A stretch of 24,892 nucleotides of DNA from NCBI GenBank assembly GCA_947624915.1, contig CANQMF010000010.1:1-24892 (forward strand), read 5' to 3'. The notes beneath the pieces were generated by a model. It was not told the DNA's origin and searched no databases. It saw nothing but the letters and a program-made list of their open reading frames with translations. This DNA comes from an uncultured Bacilli bacterium (GTDB lineage: Bacteria > Bacillota_I > Bacilli_A > RF39 > UBA660). This document shows, piece after piece, positions 6,543 through 13,884 of this stretch. The position numbers were made by a program, and so were the translations under genes. Position 1 is the first letter of the stretch. Each line of letters begins with the position of its first letter.

Positions 6543-7511
6543 GTTTGTATAATTTTTTACCTTAATTATCTCAATTTTATCTTTATCAATAACAATATTT
6601 TCATGTCTATCAATTTCATATCTTGGTTTTAATATTGTTGTTACACTATCATGAATATTTAGGTCATCCGTATTAATAGGATTATCCCTATTAATACTTT
6701 TTTTATTAATCAATGCAATTGATAGATTATCTTTATCTTGAAATAATTCTTCTAATAAGTCTTTAACAGTACTAGTAATAATATTTCTATCCTCATTATT
6801 AATATTATATTCAGACATCATTTTAGAGATATTATTCATTACTCCCTCATAATTTTTTATATAAAATGCTAAATTATCATATCCTTCTTTATAAGAATAC
6901 AATCCATTAGATACAAACCTAGATAGCAATACTGGCGATAATAAGGAATAATAATAAGCAGCTCCAAAATTATCTGTTGTAAATATTGAATTATTATCCT
7001 TATATGACCAATTATATGTCATGGCATTCCTTATTCCGTATTTTTCTAAAATATTATTAATATTTCTTAATTTAGTTGATATTGTATCATCACCATTTAG
7101 TCCTTTAGCTAATATACTTTCTTTAAAAGAAGAATTAAAGCCATGATAACAATATCCGTTATATATGTACCTATCTATCATATATGATACTATTTTATCT
7201 TTAGATCTATATTTTTCAATTAACTTATCTATAAGATAATCATCCATCATATTATATAAATCAGTTACACTATTAGAAGTATTTATCATATTTATCAATT
7301 TTATAGTATAATTATCAACTTCTACATTAGGAATAAGTATTATCAAATCAGATATTTTTTTTATTACATTTGACATTATAAATACTTGTTCATCTATAAA
7401 TGAGTATTGATTAAATCCATATTTAGATAAATCAATTCTATACTTTTTATCTAACAATCTACTAAATATACTATCAAATCTAGAATCAAAAATTTTATTA
7501 AATTCTTGCAC
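6522..7511 (-). CDS. Unknown protein, possibly ADP-ribosyltransferase-like, 329 aa
   Basis: No firm family. The central part (about 120-210) contains YHGFNSSF...ILAKGL, then ASIFTTD-like SIFTTDNFGAAYYYSLLSPV and a following aromatic-rich stretch. The H-G-x-N/S ... I...GL ... F(L/T)TD ... A..YY order recalls the NAD-binding core of ADP-ribosyltransferase/RNA 2'-phosphotransferase folds, but I see no clear catalytic Glu and rate this as a weak hint. There is no signal peptide or membrane helix. The start is GTG at 7511: AAGGTGA precedes it by five bases, and an upstream in-frame GTG lies inside that element. It follows the Nudix gene by 10 bases, so it belongs to the glycosyltransferase-to-Nudix operon, and its 3' end runs 21 bases into the convergent kinase. 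Confidence 0.7.
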   Translation of the reverse strand: MQEFNKIFDSRFDSIFSRLLDKKYRIDLSKYGFNQYSFIDEQVFIMSNVIKKISDLIILIPNVEVDNYTIKLINMINTSNSVTDLYNMMDDYLIDKLIEKYRSKDKIVSYMIDRYIYNGYCYHGFNSSFKESILAKGLNGDDTISTKLRNINNILEKYGIRNAMTYNWSYKDNNSIFTTDNFGAAYYYSLLSPVLLSRFVSNGLYSYKEGYDNLAFYIKNYEGVMNNISKMMSEYNINNEDRNIITSTVKDLLEELFQDKDNLSIALINKKSINRDNPINTDDLNIHDSVTTILKPRYEIDRHENIVIDKDKIEIIKVKNYTNLFNNFS

Positions 7512-7521
7512 AATAATCACC

Positions 7522-7947
7522 TTATTTAAAATATTCTTTTATTGCCTCTTTTTGATATGGTAACACTATACGTTCAAGTAGTTCTTCTTTTGTACATTTT
7601 ACTAACTCAGAATTTTTTTCTAATGGTTCATTTTCATCATCAGATACTTCTACTATATAAATATTACTTAAAGAATTCATATTAACTTTACTTCTAGTAT
7701 ACCAATAGCAATCTATAATACATAATTCTTTCATACTTACAATTTTTAAACCAGCTTCTTCCATAAATTCTCTTTTTAGGCATTCCAAATGAGATTCACC
7801 ATCTTCAAGACCACCACCTATTAAAGAATAGTCACCATCTTTAGATGTAATATAAAACTTATCATTTTTCTTTACTATTCCAAAACAAGTTTCTCTAAAG
7901 CAATATTTAATATTATTATCTTTATTACCTATTATTATTTTATTCAT
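7522..7947 (-). CDS. Nudix hydrolase, 141 aa
   Basis: A single-domain Nudix hydrolase with a complete box: GGGLEDGESHLECLKREF followed by MEEAGL fits GX5EX7REUXEEXGU. The ATG at 7947 is chosen from three candidates because GGAG lies eight bases upstream of it and the longer forms would overlap the sugar-nucleotide gene further. It overlaps the end of the RfbF-like gene by eight bases, a sign of translational coupling. Next to a CDP-sugar synthase, a natural role would be hydrolysis of the NDP-sugar or a by-product, or proofreading of damaged nucleotides; that is inference from position. Moderately acidic C terminus (SDDENEPLEKNSE). Confidence 0.87.
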   Translation of the reverse strand: MNKIIIGNKDNNIKYCFRETCFGIVKKNDKFYITSKDGDYSLIGGGLEDGESHLECLKREFMEEAGLKIVSMKELCIIDCYWYTRSKVNMNSLSNIYIVEVSDDENEPLEKNSELVKCTKEELLERIVLPYQKEAIKEYFK

Positions 7948-8647
7948 CCCATTTTCTCCATACATCTTTTCCATTTTTTATTAACTTATTTAACTGCCTT
8001 TGTTCATCTCTATAATCCATACATTGCCAAAATCCATCATATTTGTATGCAACGATATCATTAGTCTTCATTAGTCTTTCAATTACTTCACTTTCAAATG
8101 GCCCAGAATCCTCACTTAGATAACTAAATATTTTTTTATTAGCTATCATATATCCACCATTAATCCATTCACACTCTCGTAATTCTTTTTCCCTAAAGTT
8201 TTTAATTTTATTGTTTTTTATTTCAAATATACCAAATCTTTCTTTAGTCTTAAATACAGATAAAGTAAGTAATTTCTCATGTTTTTTATGATATTCAATA
8301 AGATTATCAATATTTATATCCGATACGGCATCTGCATATGTAAGTGCAAAATCTTCATCATCAATATATTTTTCTACTTTTTTTAATCTTCCACCAGTAC
8401 AAGTATCAAGACCAGTATCTACTAATTTAATATTCCAATCTTCATTAACAGTACTAAAAAATTCTTCAAACAAATCTATTCGATAACCTAAGCATATTAT
8501 AAAATCTTTAAACCCATAATGAGAATAAATTTTCATAATGTGCCATATTATAGGCATATTCCCTACTTTTACTAATGGCTTTGGAGTAAAATCTTCATCA
8601 GTTCTAATTCTACTACCTTTTCCTCCTGCAAATATAATACACTTCAT
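7940..8647 (-). CDS. rfbF: Sugar-1-phosphate cytidylyltransferase-like (RfbF-type), 235 aa
   Basis: A nucleotidyltransferase that joins CTP (by family) and a sugar 1-phosphate to give CDP-sugar and pyrophosphate. The N terminus has the NTP loop AGGKGSR (residues 7-13) and TPKPLVKVGNMPIIWHIMKIY, very close to glucose-1-phosphate cytidylyltransferase; LVDTG...TGGRLKKV, LTYADAVSDINI (the metal-binding Asp region, where most members have GDG), WINGGYM and YKYDGFWQCMD follow in family order. It is about 20 residues shorter than usual RfbF, lacking the segment after the first EYF-like helix. The GD-to-AD change in TYADAV may alter metal or sugar binding. GGAG stands five bases before the ATG, and the MazG/radical SAM gene ends eight bases upstream. 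The exact sugar is unknown. Confidence 0.83.
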   Translation of the reverse strand: MKCIIFAGGKGSRIRTDEDFTPKPLVKVGNMPIIWHIMKIYSHYGFKDFIICLGYRIDLFEEFFSTVNEDWNIKLVDTGLDTCTGGRLKKVEKYIDDEDFALTYADAVSDINIDNLIEYHKKHEKLLTLSVFKTKERFGIFEIKNNKIKNFREKELRECEWINGGYMIANKKIFSYLSEDSGPFESEVIERLMKTNDIVAYKYDGFWQCMDYRDEQRQLNKLIKNGKDVWRKWDE

Positions 8648-8655
8648 AATTGCTC

Positions 8656-10329
8656 CTATACCTTTAAGATACTACTATTATTAATAGATGTATTCCAGTA
8701 GTAGTCATCTTCTTTTTTCATAACCAATACCTGATGTTGTAGTATTTCAGTAATATATGATATTTCATTCAAAGACAATATTATATTTCTAAGTATTATC
8801 ATGTTATCTTTTAGTTCAATATCTTTTAAATCTATTTCTTTCCCTAATTTTTTGATTAGTTTTTTTACATCATTTTTACTAACCATTTTTAAATTATCAT
8901 TCTTTTTTTTGCAAAGATTTCTTTGGTAATTAGAACATTTATTACACTTACAAATGTCACTATTATAAAAGAACTTTCTATCTGGTTTAGATAAAGCAAC
9001 TGCTAAGGCACATGATGTAGTTTGATAAATTGGATAATCACTTTCGTCTTTAAGATGTTTCCAAACATATTCATAAGCATTCTTATCCCAAACATTATCT
9101 GCCTTTAATGCTTCTTTCCTATGATTCCTTAATTCGTTCCATTCAATATGATCTATTATTTCATCTGTAATTTTAAGACCAATTGCTACAGATGCAACAG
9201 CATATTTTTTAACAAAGTTATATATTCTATTTATATCTTCTTTTCTACTATTAGAAGGCATAAATGGTCTCCAATAATGAATAATAGTTTTATTATACTT
9301 ATGCAATGTAATAAAATTATTTTCTATATCTTTTCTATTTACTCCAACTTCTATATCTTTATCAAATCCTGAATAACTTAAAAAGAATATAAATTTTTTA
9401 CCTTGTTTTTCATAATTATCTATAAATTTTATAAAATCTTCTGGTATTTTACATTTAGTAATAAATACAATTGGATTTTCAACATTTTTTTCCATTAATA
9501 TAGTTACTAATTGTTTTAAATATTCAATATTATCTGGTGTAGAAAAACCATCTGTTTGAGATAATAAACATAGTGGAATATCTTTTATATAAAATTTACT
9601 TTTTAATAGCAACTTAACAGCATTTTCAGGAGATGCTAACACCTTTGGTTGTACTAAATTAAGCTTTCTTTCCCTTAAAAAGCAATATTTACATTGTTTT
9701 GGGCATCCTTGAACAGGATTAAGTACCATCCATGTAGCATGTACATCTACAATTGGATAAAATTTTGCTTCTTTTACTTTAGCAAATCTATCTAAAAACT
9801 TATTGGCATCATTAAGCATTAAATCAAATTCATGAGCCATATTTACATTTAAGACATTAGCAATATTAAATATAATTTCCAACATGTTAGCAAGTTTATA
9901 TAATATAAAATCATTCACTTTTGAAAATTCATATCTAATTTTATAATGTCTATATTTATATTTTTCAAGTATTATTTCTGACACTTGCCCATATACTACA
10001 TTAAATGATATTATTGCATCATTTATAGATGAAAACTCTACTTTTTTATAATTATATTCGTACTCTTTTAAATTTAATTTAAGTTTCCATGCAAGCGCTA
10101 CTATTTGAAGTACAATATCAGATAATTCATCTCCAATATCATGAATATTTCTTCCTACTTCTTTATATTCTTTATGTTCTGACATAAGTAAACAAAAATG
10201 TCCTAGTTGTGTATTCATCTCGCCTAGAACTGTAATAGCGTTCCAGTTTTTGTCTTCTGTTATCTTAAAATTCTTTTTTAGTTCAATTGCTTTATCATAA
10301 TAATTATCTAAAAAATATTTAACATTCAT
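8656..10329 (-). CDS. MazG-like / radical SAM fusion protein, 557 aa
   Basis: The N-terminal 180 residues are all-helical and MazG-like: E37 and Q41-L-G-H, then GDELSDIVLQI (67-77) with E68 and D71 as metal-binding residues of NTP pyrophosphohydrolases. A second, degenerate copy of the same helical unit seems to follow (about 107-181) and lacks the acidic pair. From about 198 a radical SAM domain begins: C209-PKQ-C213-KY-C216 is the CxxxCxxC motif for the SAM-bound 4Fe-4S cluster, preceded by WMVLNPVQG. C440, C460, C462, C465 and C473 could hold an auxiliary cluster. The C-terminal 80 residues are helical and unrecognised. The enzyme probably does radical chemistry on a nucleotide, sugar-nucleotide or peptide, with the MazG part removing pyrophosphate from a nucleotide. 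It starts one base after the glycosyltransferase stop. I know no named family with this architecture and function. Confidence 0.82.
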   Translation of the reverse strand: MNVKYFLDNYYDKAIELKKNFKITEDKNWNAITVLGEMNTQLGHFCLLMSEHKEYKEVGRNIHDIGDELSDIVLQIVALAWKLKLNLKEYEYNYKKVEFSSINDAIISFNVVYGQVSEIILEKYKYRHYKIRYEFSKVNDFILYKLANMLEIIFNIANVLNVNMAHEFDLMLNDANKFLDRFAKVKEAKFYPIVDVHATWMVLNPVQGCPKQCKYCFLRERKLNLVQPKVLASPENAVKLLLKSKFYIKDIPLCLLSQTDGFSTPDNIEYLKQLVTILMEKNVENPIVFITKCKIPEDFIKFIDNYEKQGKKFIFFLSYSGFDKDIEVGVNRKDIENNFITLHKYNKTIIHYWRPFMPSNSRKEDINRIYNFVKKYAVASVAIGLKITDEIIDHIEWNELRNHRKEALKADNVWDKNAYEYVWKHLKDESDYPIYQTTSCALAVALSKPDRKFFYNSDICKCNKCSNYQRNLCKKKNDNLKMVSKNDVKKLIKKLGKEIDLKDIELKDNMIILRNIILSLNEISYITEILQHQVLVMKKEDDYYWNTSINNSSILKV

Positions 10330-10330
10330 T

Positions 10331-11188
10331 TTAAAACCATTCTTTCTTTTTAACTTTTATAATACTGTCATATTCTTTTTTATCATCAGTATCTAAATAT
10401 TCTTTCTTATGCTCTAATACGTTTATAAAATAATTAATAATGTTTCTTCTTATGTTGTAATCTGGAATATCTAGAATAAAATTATTATAATGTGATTCTG
10501 TATGATACAAGACATCCATTGCTTTCTTTTTGATTTTTTCATAGTCATCATTTCTCATAATGCTATTATTTGATTTATAATAATAGTATCCAATATATGG
10601 AATCGATATAACTGTAGATGCTTTGTACAATTGATAAGAAGTAAGGCCAAAATCCTCTTGTGTTTTACCTTGTAAAAATTTAAAATTGTTATTCTCCCAA
10701 AACTGTCTACTATAACAATATAGCCAAGAAGGACTATATATTTCATTATTAACTGCACATAAATTTAAAAAATCAAGACCTTTATATATTCCAATATTCT
10801 TAGTAATAAATTCTTCCACAATATTCTTATTATTATCAATCATAACCGCTTGAAATCTAAGCATATCATATTCAACATCATCGTATTCATTAATAGTTTC
10901 AATTAATTTTTGATTAATAGTATCATCCATATCTAAAAAAATAATTAAATCCCCTGTACATTTAGTTAATCCAAAATTTCTTACAGCACACGGATCATGT
11001 TTAGATATTTTGTACAGTTTTATTTTATCCTTATATTGCATAAGTGTTTTATAAGAATTATCACCACTATTATCATCAATAGCAATAATTTCATAATTAT
11101 CACATGTTTGATTAAAAATAGAATCAAGACATTTATCAATATATCTTTCTCCATTATATATTGGTATTATAATACTTACCTTTTTCAT
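10331..11188 (-). CDS. Family 2 glycosyltransferase, 285 aa
   Basis: A GT-A fold transferase of family GT2. Residues 3-13 (KVSIIIPIYNG) form the nucleotide-binding start, IIAIDDNSGDNS is the first Asp motif and D86-M-D88-D89 the DxD metal site; CAVRNFGL lies between them as in GT2. There is no membrane helix, so it acts at the cytoplasmic face. Its donor would be an NDP-sugar, possibly the CDP-sugar made by the neighbour at 7940, though most GT2 enzymes use UDP-sugars. The ATG at 11188 is preferred over one 27 bases upstream, because GGTGG precedes only the former. It leads the block GT2 / MazG-radical SAM / RfbF-like / Nudix / unknown, with its own promoter and a terminator in its leader. 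Confidence 0.88.
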   Translation of the reverse strand: MKKVSIIIPIYNGERYIDKCLDSIFNQTCDNYEIIAIDDNSGDNSYKTLMQYKDKIKLYKISKHDPCAVRNFGLTKCTGDLIIFLDMDDTINQKLIETINEYDDVEYDMLRFQAVMIDNNKNIVEEFITKNIGIYKGLDFLNLCAVNNEIYSPSWLYCYSRQFWENNNFKFLQGKTQEDFGLTSYQLYKASTVISIPYIGYYYYKSNNSIMRNDDYEKIKKKAMDVLYHTESHYNNFILDIPDYNIRRNIINYFINVLEHKKEYLDTDDKKEYDSIIKVKKKEWF

Positions 11189-11223
11189 ATAACCACCAAC
11201 CCTTGTTATATTCATTTATAAGC

Positions 11224-11253
11224 AAAAAAGAGAGACTATAAAACTAGGCCCTC
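11224..11253 (-). terminator. Terminator inside the glycosyltransferase leader
   Basis: On the minus strand GAGGG-C-CTA, loop GTTTTA, TAG-T-CTCTC is followed by six T. The stem has 8 pairs (one G-U) and one internal mismatch. It lies between the promoter at 11286-11314 and the start at 11188, so it either ends the acetyltransferase operon or acts as an attenuator of the glycosyltransferase block. Confidence 0.6.
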
Positions 11254-11285
11254 CTCCACAACTACCACGAATTAATTTATCACTT

Positions 11286-11314
11286 ATTCTATTACTTTTT
11301 TTAATAAAAATCAA
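11286..11314 (-). promoter_or_regulatory. Promoter for the glycosyltransferase block
   Basis: Minus strand TTGATT (11309-11314), 17-base spacer, TAGAAT (11286-11291). The -35 box overlaps the end of the gene at 11311. The resulting leader of about 90 bases contains the terminator 11224-11253 and a short GC-richer stretch. Confidence 0.5.
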
Positions 11315-11706
11315 GTATTTTGACATATTTCATTTTTTTTATAAATGGATATAACATATAGATTCATACAATCAAAATTTTTATCATATATAACATTATC
11401 AATAATTGGAATCATATGATAATAATCTTTCTTATTCCAACAAAACACAATATATGAACTATTATCTATTTTTAAATCTTGAACTTTAATATCTTCTCCA
11501 CAAATAATTTTAAAGATGCTATTACATTCCATATATTTTTCAAATACTGGTATATCATTAAATGAATCACACTTTAAATCTTCAGCAATTTTGCATAAGT
11601 CATTATAAATATCATTATATTCTTTATTTAAAATCTTACATAAACTTCTTATTACACAATTACTTTTACCATTTTTATCTGATATATAAAATTCTTTAAA
11701 TGTCAT
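11311..11706 (-). CDS. Small protein resembling a C39/papain-like cysteine peptidase, 131 aa
   Basis: Not firmly assigned. NCVIRSLCKIL near residue 16-26 resembles the catalytic-Cys helix of small C39-like or phage cysteine peptidases (often DCVIRA), and YYHMIPIIDNVIYDKN near 95-110 gives a His followed by an Asn/Asp at the distance expected for a Cys-His-Asn triad. The length is at the short end for such folds. There is no signal peptide. The ATG at 11706 is chosen since GGAG lies six bases upstream and the longer frame would start at a TTG covering that element. It starts one base after the stop of the upstream acetyltransferase, so it is in the deaminase/acetyltransferase operon. Confidence 0.65.
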   Translation of the reverse strand: MTFKEFYISDKNGKSNCVIRSLCKILNKEYNDIYNDLCKIAEDLKCDSFNDIPVFEKYMECNSIFKIICGEDIKVQDLKIDNSSYIVFCWNKKDYYHMIPIIDNVIYDKNFDCMNLYVISIYKKNEICQNT

Positions 11707-11707
11707 A

Positions 11708-12196
11708 TTAATCTCCAATCTTTTTTATATTTGTATACATTCTTGAATGATATCCATTTTTATCATAAAACTTAATAGCATTATCATTATAAGCAAATAC
11801 ATCTACTAAAACATATTCACAACCTACTGATTTAAAATAATCTTCCATTTTATTCATAAGCATATTTCCTATACCTTTACTTCTTACATTTTTAGACACT
11901 ATTAATTCAGTTATTTCTCCTCTTTTAGGACATTTATAGTCTAAGTAATCATATTCATTGTATGGAAATATACAACCCATAATTAATCCTACTGCTCTAT
12001 CATTTTCAACTGCTATATAACATTTACCATTATTATTCTTAACTTCTTCTAAATCTAAAATTGCCATTTTTTCTCTATATTCTGGATGAACTTGATCTAA
12101 ATTATCTTTATCAATTGATACAATATATTCTTCTAGTTCAACTAATAAATCTTTTACATCTTCTAAATATTTATCTTCGTACTCTATTATTTTCAT
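11708..12196 (-). CDS. GNAT family N-acetyltransferase, 162 aa
   Basis: A single-domain GNAT enzyme that transfers an acetyl group from acetyl-CoA to an amine. The acetyl-CoA motif A is seen in VSKNVRSKGIGNMLMNKM (R/Q-x-x-G-x-G/A), preceded by the strand ITELIV and followed by VLVDVFAYNDNAIKFYDKNGY, the usual motif B. The substrate is unknown; it could be an aminoglycoside-like or nucleoside compound, a peptide or a polyamine. It begins within the last codons of the previous gene (26-base overlap); the best ribosome binding site, AAGGAG, is 13 bases away, unusually far, so translation may depend on coupling. Confidence 0.85.
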   Translation of the reverse strand: MKIIEYEDKYLEDVKDLLVELEEYIVSIDKDNLDQVHPEYREKMAILDLEEVKNNNGKCYIAVENDRAVGLIMGCIFPYNEYDYLDYKCPKRGEITELIVSKNVRSKGIGNMLMNKMEDYFKSVGCEYVLVDVFAYNDNAIKFYDKNGYHSRMYTNIKKIGD

Positions 12197-12794
12197 TATT
12201 AAAATAATTCTCCTTTGTTAACTCGTATTCAGAAAATATTAATTTTCCATCATAAAATGTATATGGTGATTCTTCTTCTACCTCGTCTATTTTAGTAAAT
12301 CCTAGTTTTTCAAATATTCTACAAGAACCAATATTATCTTTAACAGCGCCAGAAGATATTTTATTAATTTCAACTTCTTTAAACATATAATCTATCATTG
12401 CTTTAGAAGCTTCAGTTGCATAACCTTTCCCTTGATAATTAGGGTCTATAAACCATCCTACATCTCTAATAGCAATATCTTCACCATTTTCTTGAGCACT
12501 TACTTGTCCTATTACTTCTTCTTTACCACTATTTGTATATTGTGGTTTTAAAAACACACTCCAGCAAAATACATTATTATTATTTGCCTTTTCTACCTTA
12601 GACCTATAAAACTTTTCTTGTGTTTCCCAAGTCCAATGTTCTTTATTATTTGCATGCTTTTTAGCTGAAGTTAAGTACCATTTATTTATCTCAGGCAGCA
12701 TTACTATCTCCCATAATCTTTTCTGTTCTTCCATTTTAGAACTTGTTAAAATTAATCTTTCTGCTTCTATTGTTTTACTTCCAATTAAATTCAC
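12171..12794 (-). CDS. GNAT family N-acetyltransferase, RimJ/RimL type, 207 aa
   Basis: The N terminus has the ERLILTSSKMEE pattern typical of RimJ/RimL-like enzymes, and the acetyl-CoA motif is in DPNYQGKGYATEASKAM; NKISSGAVKDNIGSCRIFEKLGF is the following motif B. It acetylates alpha-amines of proteins or amines of small molecules such as antibiotics. The start is GTG at 12794: AAGGA lies nine bases upstream and an earlier ATG is out of frame. It overlaps the next acetyltransferase by 26 bases and follows the cytidine deaminase fusion after 42 bases, so the three are one operon. Two different GNAT enzymes next to a deaminase could hint at a detoxification role. Confidence 0.87.
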   Translation of the reverse strand: MNLIGSKTIEAERLILTSSKMEEQKRLWEIVMLPEINKWYLTSAKKHANNKEHWTWETQEKFYRSKVEKANNNNVFCWSVFLKPQYTNSGKEEVIGQVSAQENGEDIAIRDVGWFIDPNYQGKGYATEASKAMIDYMFKEVEINKISSGAVKDNIGSCRIFEKLGFTKIDEVEEESPYTFYDGKLIFSEYELTKENYFNNENNRVRR

Positions 12795-12836
12795 TTAACA
12801 TTTTCCTTTCTATTATTATACCCTTTCACTTCCCCA

Positions 12837-13571
12837 CTAATCAGGAATTAATTCTTCTAATTTTACTATTTCTTTTGTATTAATATCTTTTAATATTTCA
12901 ATATCCTTACTATTCTTAGAAAGTTGCATCATATATTCTCTACAAGCACCGCAAGGTGAACCAACATTACTTTTAGAATCAACACATACTAATTTTATAA
13001 TTTCATTTTCTCCATTCGTAATCATATTGGCAATAGCATTTCGTTCTCCACACATACCAAGTGTTGATGCAGTATCAATACATACCCCTGTATAAATATT
13101 ATGATTTTTAGTTAATATTGCTGCACCAACCTGTCCTGCACTAATCATACCTGATACATTTCTTGAATTTCTAACACTCTTTGCCTTTTCATATAATTCT
13201 TCCCAAACAGTATTTTCACTATATAAATATTCTATATGAATAGCGTATACACCATTTTTCTTAATAGCTCCTTGATATCCATCTAATTTAGTTACATTTA
13301 TAATTGCTTCTTCTTTATCATTAGTAGACGATGTCGTATATCTTGTTCCTTCTAGAGTAAATAATTCTTCTAATGAATCATAATGATTTACTTCTTTAAC
13401 TTTAACATAAAATACACCTAAATCATTACTAGTAAATTCTATAATATCATTTTGTTTTAATTTACTATAATCATGCTCACTATTTTCTTTATTTGCTCTA
13501 ATTTCTACTCTTTTAGTATTATTTTTGATAGCTAGAACTGCTCTATCATTAATATTTAATTTCATTATCAT
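12837..13571 (-). CDS. ASCH-domain / cytidine deaminase fusion, 244 aa
   Basis: The N-terminal part (about 1-115) resembles an ASCH/PUA-like RNA-binding domain; TKRVEIR (19-25) matches the conserved G/T-K-x-x-E-x-R element. Residues 122-244 are a cytidine deaminase: C174-G-E176 and P206-C207-xx-C210 give the zinc ligands and the catalytic Glu, in the CDA order with CxE before PCxxC. It probably deaminates cytidine or a cytosine nucleoside analogue; blasticidin S deaminases belong to the same superfamily, and I cannot tell these apart here. AGGAGG lies eight bases before the ATG. It leads an operon with two acetyltransferases and is preceded by a leader-peptide attenuator (13589-13704), which says that expression responds to translation. 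Confidence 0.87.
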   Translation of the reverse strand: MIMKLNINDRAVLAIKNNTKRVEIRANKENSEHDYSKLKQNDIIEFTSNDLGVFYVKVKEVNHYDSLEELFTLEGTRYTTSSTNDKEEAIINVTKLDGYQGAIKKNGVYAIHIEYLYSENTVWEELYEKAKSVRNSRNVSGMISAGQVGAAILTKNHNIYTGVCIDTASTLGMCGERNAIANMITNGENEIIKLVCVDSKSNVGSPCGACREYMMQLSKNSKDIEILKDINTKEIVKLEELIPD

Positions 13572-13588
13572 TTTAATATCCTCCTAAC

Positions 13589-13610
13589 AAAAAAATCTGC
13601 ATAACGCAGA
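13589..13610 (-). terminator. Attenuator terminator before the deaminase
   Basis: Minus strand TCTGC-GTTAT-GCAGA followed by seven T, ending four bases before the AGGAGG of the deaminase gene. The stem is only five pairs, with three G-C, so it is likely conditional. Confidence 0.6.
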
Positions 13611-13677
13611 ATTAATTTTATAATCTAAAAGAATATTCCTAAAAGTTTAATAAATTAGGAGTAGTGATTAATTCTGC
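13606..13677 (-). promoter_or_regulatory. Antiterminator arms of an attenuator
   Basis: GCAGAATTAAT (minus strand, 13667-13677), inside the leader-peptide frame, is a perfect 11-bp complement of ATTAATTCTGC (13606-13616). The second arm includes the 5' side of the terminator stem (13606-13610), so the antiterminator and the terminator are mutually exclusive. A translating or stalled ribosome on the leader peptide would cover the first arm. Confidence 0.65.
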
Positions 13678-13704
13678 ATTATTAATAACTTGTAATTTTT
13701 TCAT
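13639..13704 (-). CDS. Leader peptide, 21 aa
   Basis: An ATG at 13704 with AAAGGAG ten bases upstream opens a 21-codon frame that ends in TAG at 13639. The peptide begins MKKLQVINNAELI and ends TPNLLNF; it has no run of one amino acid, so classic amino-acid sensing is not obvious. Codons 10-13 form the first arm of the antiterminator. Its placement between promoter and conditional terminator fits translation-controlled attenuation, as for genes induced by ribosome-targeting drugs. Confidence 0.6.
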   Translation of the reverse strand: MKKLQVINNAELITTPNLLNF

Positions 13705-13742
13705 CTTAATCACACTCCTTTCTTTGAATAATTTACAATTAT

Positions 13743-13771
13743 AATATATCATACTTTAATCATTTTGTAAA
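13743..13771 (-). promoter_or_regulatory. Promoter of the deaminase operon
   Basis: Minus strand TTTACA (13766-13771), 17-base spacer, TATATT (13743-13748) with an upstream TG one base before (extended -10). Transcription would start near 13735, about 30 bases before the leader peptide. Confidence 0.6.
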
Positions 13772-13884
13772 TTACGTTTCCATTTTCCTTTAAAAAATAA
13801 AACAAATCATATTTGAAAATATATTTTAAGTAAAATTATTAAAAAATAATTAATATTACTAAAAAATGTAAATTTGTTATATTT

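Noticed and set aside
10997..11221. Plus-strand frame over the glycosyltransferase start
   Set aside because: It is complementary to the well-supported glycosyltransferase, with a low-complexity Ile/Phe-rich product and no ribosome binding site.
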